Positions 62,401 through 64,000 of a DNA stretch of 64,000 bases are shown in pieces. Source of the stretch: JAPLDA01 sp043787975 (GTDB lineage Bacteria > Bacteroidota > Bacteroidia > AKYH767-A > 2013-40CM-41-45); assembly GCA_043787975.1 (NCBI GenBank), contig JAYVUK010000040.1, forward strand, positions 1 through 64,000, written 5' to 3'. The position numbers and the translations under genes are program-made. Within the stretch, counting starts at the first letter, position 1; the number at the start of each line of letters is the position of its first letter. The notes below the pieces were generated by a model, which was not told where the DNA came from, did not search any database, and was given only the letters and a program-made list of their open reading frames with translations.

Positions 62401-62786
62401 AAAATATAATTCTGCGAATGCGTTCTTTCTCGTATCATTTACTTCATGCAAAAAATATTGAACACGTATTTAAGGCAGATGAAAAACTGAATGAGTTGAA
62501 ACTCTCACTCGAGGATCGCAGAAATTTTTACCTTTTCTTTAAAGAATCCATTAACAATCTTGTTAAACATTCGCAAGCCACCAAAGCAACGTTTTCCTTA
62601 ACGGTTGAATCACGGATCATTCTACTCAATATTTCCGACAATGGAATCGGATACAATACGGAGAAACAGTACAATGGAAACGGAATTAACAGCATGAAAA
62701 AAAGGGCGAAGGAGATGAATGCAAACCTCGCCATCACTTCATCCGCGGAAAAGGGAACAACCATCGAACTGAAATTAAAATATTGA
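59439..62786 (+). CDS. Two-component sensor kinase with 14-blade Reg_prop propeller
   Basis: 1115 residues from a TTG; an in-frame stop at 59427 and no early ATG make TTG the only start that keeps the export signal (F-F-Q-Q-S-C, possibly lipid-modified). After a Pro-rich region of about 130 residues come 14 Reg_prop repeats (D-K-x-G-N-I-W-F-G-T-x-G-G-G-V-S-K-Y-D-G), which make two seven-bladed propellers, then a Y_Y_Y domain (about 780-880), one membrane helix (about 889-910) and a HisKA_3/HATPase core with N-D-L-H931-D-D-I-G and D-N-G-I-G-Y. It senses an extracytoplasmic signal and should phosphorylate the NarL-type regulator that starts 6 bp after its stop. Confidence 0.9.
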   Translation: MKNYLLPFILYFIFFFQQSCKRDNGRENVFDSDTPTVTLAKFSFVSPDSVSPPEVIPLRNLKVAPAGKPVTTNVISNISLAGNPKINIAEIPKAIQSGEGGYKVPVVLIAVGKKAPAVLPEVVVVKDATIKDDDPANFSSYKILQGLKQPLIRSMMQDKSGNIWFGTYSGGVSKYDGKYFTNYTTAQGLGNDGIWSMLQDKVGNIWFGTYGAGVSKFDGKTFTNYNISGGSAKNVVWNILEDKKGNLWFGTNNGVTKYDGISFTYYTTAEGLCNNFVHSIIQDNLDNIWFGTLGGVSKFDGKGFFNYSSKHGLVNDSIQSMMKDKNGNIWFGTYGGISKYDGKYFSNYEANKGFANVPVQSIIEDKNGQIWFGTNKGIVMLDEKKLLQQPSTFTHYTTAQGLGNDNVTSVLEDKAGNLWFGTNGGGVARFDGRTFTHMTVAEGLGHNEVMRTVEDKDGKLWFATWGGGISKYDGKSFITYTVAQGLSSNNVFSLHIDRNGILWIGTGKGISKFDGVSFSNYAAEQGMTNDEVWSILEDKEGSLWFGSFGSGVFKFNGKTFIHFSHQQGLSGGIVMCMLQDRSGIYWFGTYGGGLNRYDGKSFSHYSIADGLSGNEVMDMLQDKRGDLWIGTIGGGVNKFDGKQFTSYSTLQGLSNEIVMGILEDKKGNLWFSTRNGINRMIQDHSSAGRESKTNTITKPFFKNYIYADGFLGVNCFVNSLFEDSKGNIWAGASDRLSCYHPEGEIPDTIPPNICLSNVALFNEKVNWLTLEANKDTSLVLGNGVIVGNFKFDSLSKYYNVPSNLSLAFNNNYLTFEYVGITTKSPYKVRYKYKLEGLDENWGPVTERTEAPYGNLPFGNYTFRVKAMNSEGYWSNELNYSFAIRPPWWKTIWFRSMALVLIMMLLYSIYRYRLNQVLRLQAIRNRIANDLHDDIGSTLNSISVYSQVAQQDPGKKQEALEMIGDSSRKVIEAMSDIVWAINPEYDSFENIILRMRSFSYHLLHAKNIEHVFKADEKLNELKLSLEDRRNFYLFFKESINNLVKHSQATKATFSLTVESRIILLNISDNGIGYNTEKQYNGNGINSMKKRAKEMNANLAITSSAEKGTTIELKLKY

Positions 62787-62792
62787 AATCAT

Positions 62793-63434
62793 ATGGATGA
62801 AATACGGGTCGTTATTTTTGAAGACAATGTAAATCTTCGACAGGGATTGCAGCAACTGATCCAGGGAAGTGCAGGATTCACGTGTTCCGGAGCATTTGCA
62901 AATTGCAACAACCTGGTGAGAAATATCATTGACACCCAACCGGATGTTATTCTGATGGACATTGAAATGCCCGGGATGAGTGGCATCGATGCCGTAAAAG
63001 TTTCCAAAGAAAAATTTCCTGAAATAAAAATACTGATGGAAACAATCTTTGAAGACAACGATAAAATTTTTAATTCCATCTGTAACGGAGCCGAAGGATA
63101 TATTCTTAAAAATACTCCGCCGGTTCAGATTCTTTCTTCCATTCGTGAAATCTTTGAAGGTGGCGCTCCGATGACTCCAAGCATTGCGAGCAAGGTGTTG
63201 AAGATGTTCAAAAACAAGTCAACTGAAAATACTCCCGAAGAATTCAGCCTTACGGAAAGGGAAAAGGAAATTTTGAAATGCCTGGTTGAAGGAATGAGCT
63301 ATAAACTCATTGCCGAAAATTGTTTCATCAGCATCGATACAGTAAGCGGACATATCAAGAACATTTACAAAAAACTCCAGGTGCATTCCAAATCAGAAGC
63401 AGTCGCGAAAGCAATAAAAGGGAGGATTGTTTAA
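62793..63434 (+). CDS. NarL/FixJ-family response regulator
   Basis: 213 residues. Receiver with E10-D11, phospho-acceptor D56 (V-I-L-M-D-I-E-M-P) and K108-type Lys in I-L-K-N. The usual switch Thr/Ser in strand 4 appears as M-E-T-I-F. The LuxR-type HTH is L-T-E-R-E-K-E-I-L-K-C-L-V-E-G-M-S-Y-K-L-I-A. Partner of the upstream kinase; candidate to bind the ACCnGTTTAGG pairs (inference). The stop codon overlaps the thiolase remnant on the other strand. Confidence 0.93.
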   Translation: MDEIRVVIFEDNVNLRQGLQQLIQGSAGFTCSGAFANCNNLVRNIIDTQPDVILMDIEMPGMSGIDAVKVSKEKFPEIKILMETIFEDNDKIFNSICNGAEGYILKNTPPVQILSSIREIFEGGAPMTPSIASKVLKMFKNKSTENTPEEFSLTEREKEILKCLVEGMSYKLIAENCFISIDTVSGHIKNIYKKLQVHSKSEAVAKAIKGRIV

Positions 63435-63502
63435 TTCAGCAATTCAAAAATCCCCGCTGCACCTTGTCCGGTGTCGATACACATCGTTTTCTTCTTCTCA
63501 TT
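63431..63502 (-). pseudogene. Orphan 3' end of a thiolase gene
   Basis: 23 codons on the minus strand ending T-M-C-I-D-T-G-Q-G-A-A-G-I-F-E and L-L-N, then TAA. This is the C-terminal C-x-G-x-G glycine motif of acetyl-CoA acyltransferases (usually T-M-C-I-G-x-G-x-G-A-A). A stop lies just upstream in frame and the rest of the gene is gone. The catalytic Gly in C-I-G is Asp here, which fits decay. Confidence 0.65.
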
Positions 63503-63553
63503 TCACTGAAAAGCTGGACGGAAAGTTTTGCACCTCTACAGCCAATTAGGGAG

Positions 63554-63597
63554 CAAAGACACCAACGGGATTGCTTCAATCCACGTTAGTGTCTTTG
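63554..63597. terminator. Terminator between convergent genes
   Basis: Imperfect long stem CAAAGACACcAACG... / ...CGTTaGTGTCTTTG with GATTG..CAATC pairing inside, T-rich after it on both strands. It lies between the response regulator and the T9SS gene at the right edge. Confidence 0.8.
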
Positions 63598-63606
63598 TCT
63601 TTTAAT

Positions 63607-64000
63607 TTATCTTGCAATGAAAACCTTTTTCGTTTCTGAATAATTCTCCGACTCAAAACGAAGAAAATAAATTCCCTCCTCCCCATTCTGAACATGCCAT
63701 TCAATTTTATTTTCTCCTTCGGTGAATGAACCATCAGCAAGTGTTTTTAATAATCTACCCGTCAAATCAAAAACTTTCAGAGAAGCATTTTCTGGTTGTG
63801 AAAGAGAAAATGAAATGGTAGTTGAGCTTGAAAATGGATTTGGAAAAGTATTGAGTGAGAAGTTATTGTCAACTAAATTTTCATTTGCATCACGATGATT
63901 GGAATGAGAACCATGGTCATCAAGTTGAACCATCCATATATCATCGCCTCCATAATAATTAGTAATGTCACCATCATGAGAAAGTGTGGTACAGATAATC
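63607..64000 (-). CDS. T9SS-secreted protein, C-terminal part (cut by the window edge)
   Basis: The frame is open to the right edge, so the gene starts outside the window. The visible 131 residues begin with L-S-H-D-G-D-I-T-N-Y-Y-G-G-D-D-I-W-M-V-Q-L, one unit of the repeat seen in secreted Bacteroidota proteins of the S-x-D-G-D-V-x-x-x-x-G-x-x-D-x-W-V-V-K-L type. The end is a type A sorting domain: F-P-N-P-F-S-S-S...F-D-L-T-G-R-L...E-G-I-Y-F-L-R-F. The Met at 63933 is internal, not the start. Confidence 0.88.
   Translation of the reverse strand, partial: IICTTLSHDGDITNYYGGDDIWMVQLDDHGSHSNHRDANENLVDNNFSLNTFPNPFSSSTTISFSLSQPENASLKVFDLTGRLLKTLADGSFTEGENKIEWHVQNGEEGIYFLRFESENYSETKKVFIAR

Overview
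The window comes from a member of the Bacteroidota. The evidence is several secreted proteins with type IX secretion (T9SS) C-terminal sorting domains, a fused ccoNO gene, a Sec-type (clade II) nosZ, a SusC-like TonB receptor with an N-terminal carboxypeptidase-D-like domain, and many promoters with the Bacteroidota -7 box TAnnTTTG. The sequence is AT-leaning and no rRNA or tRNA gene was recognised. A genus cannot be given from the sequence alone.

Layout. 1-0.5 kb: end of an insertion-sequence-like repeat array fused to a decapitated DUF4160 gene, followed by a DUF2442 gene. 0.5-13.9 kb: mixed chromosomal genes (apt, acyl-CoA dehydrogenase, TonB-C-like protein, T9SS protein, ABC exporter, NUDIX hydrolase, saccharopine dehydrogenase, trmN6, two tandem nidogen-domain T9SS paralogs, rimM). 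14.3-19.6 kb: a small secreted protein and a 1591-residue sortilin/PKD/Ig-repeat protein. 19.7-44.2 kb: a respiratory island. It holds a FixL-like PAS kinase, a receiver-CRP/FNR fusion regulator, a conserved small protein, OsmC, the N2O reductase cluster (cytochrome c, nosZ, fasciclin lipoprotein, nosL-D-F-Y, minus strand), the RIC/ScdA di-iron repair protein, the copper ATPase ccoI, four c-type cytochrome/porin genes, an oxidase-subunit-like membrane protein, and a cbb3 oxidase operon (ccoS-NO-Q-P-G-H-safE). 44.2-64 kb: a kinase of the BadF/NAGK type, a 1191-residue repeat adhesin, a metal-related trio (HMA protein, TonB receptor, HYC_CC_PP protein), a large acyl-CoA dehydrogenase, a vanadium haloperoxidase/PAP2-like lipoprotein, a T9SS sortilin-like protein, a Tat/DsrE-like protein, an outer-membrane protein, a 14-blade propeller histidine kinase with its NarL-type regulator, and a T9SS gene cut by the right edge.

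How it fits together. The island combines two terminal reductases for low oxygen (cbb3 oxidase and N2O reductase) with copper delivery, electron-carrier cytochromes and nitrosative-stress repair. Three of its promoters carry an FNR-type dyad (TTGAT or ATGAT, 4 nt, ATCAT) whose centre is exactly 58.5 nt from the last base of the -7 box; a related dyad sits 35.5 nt from the -7 box of the kinase gene. I infer that the kinase and the receiver-CRP protein control this regulon, like a shortened FixL-FixJ-FixK chain. A second, unrelated motif (ACCnGTTTAGG) occurs as two inverted pairs with the same spacing near the propeller kinase.

The window also contains at least four orphan 3' gene ends (T9SS tails at 0.6 and 59.1 kb, a TonB-receptor tail at 23.1 kb, a thiolase tail at 63.4 kb), which suggests repeated local deletion or rearrangement.
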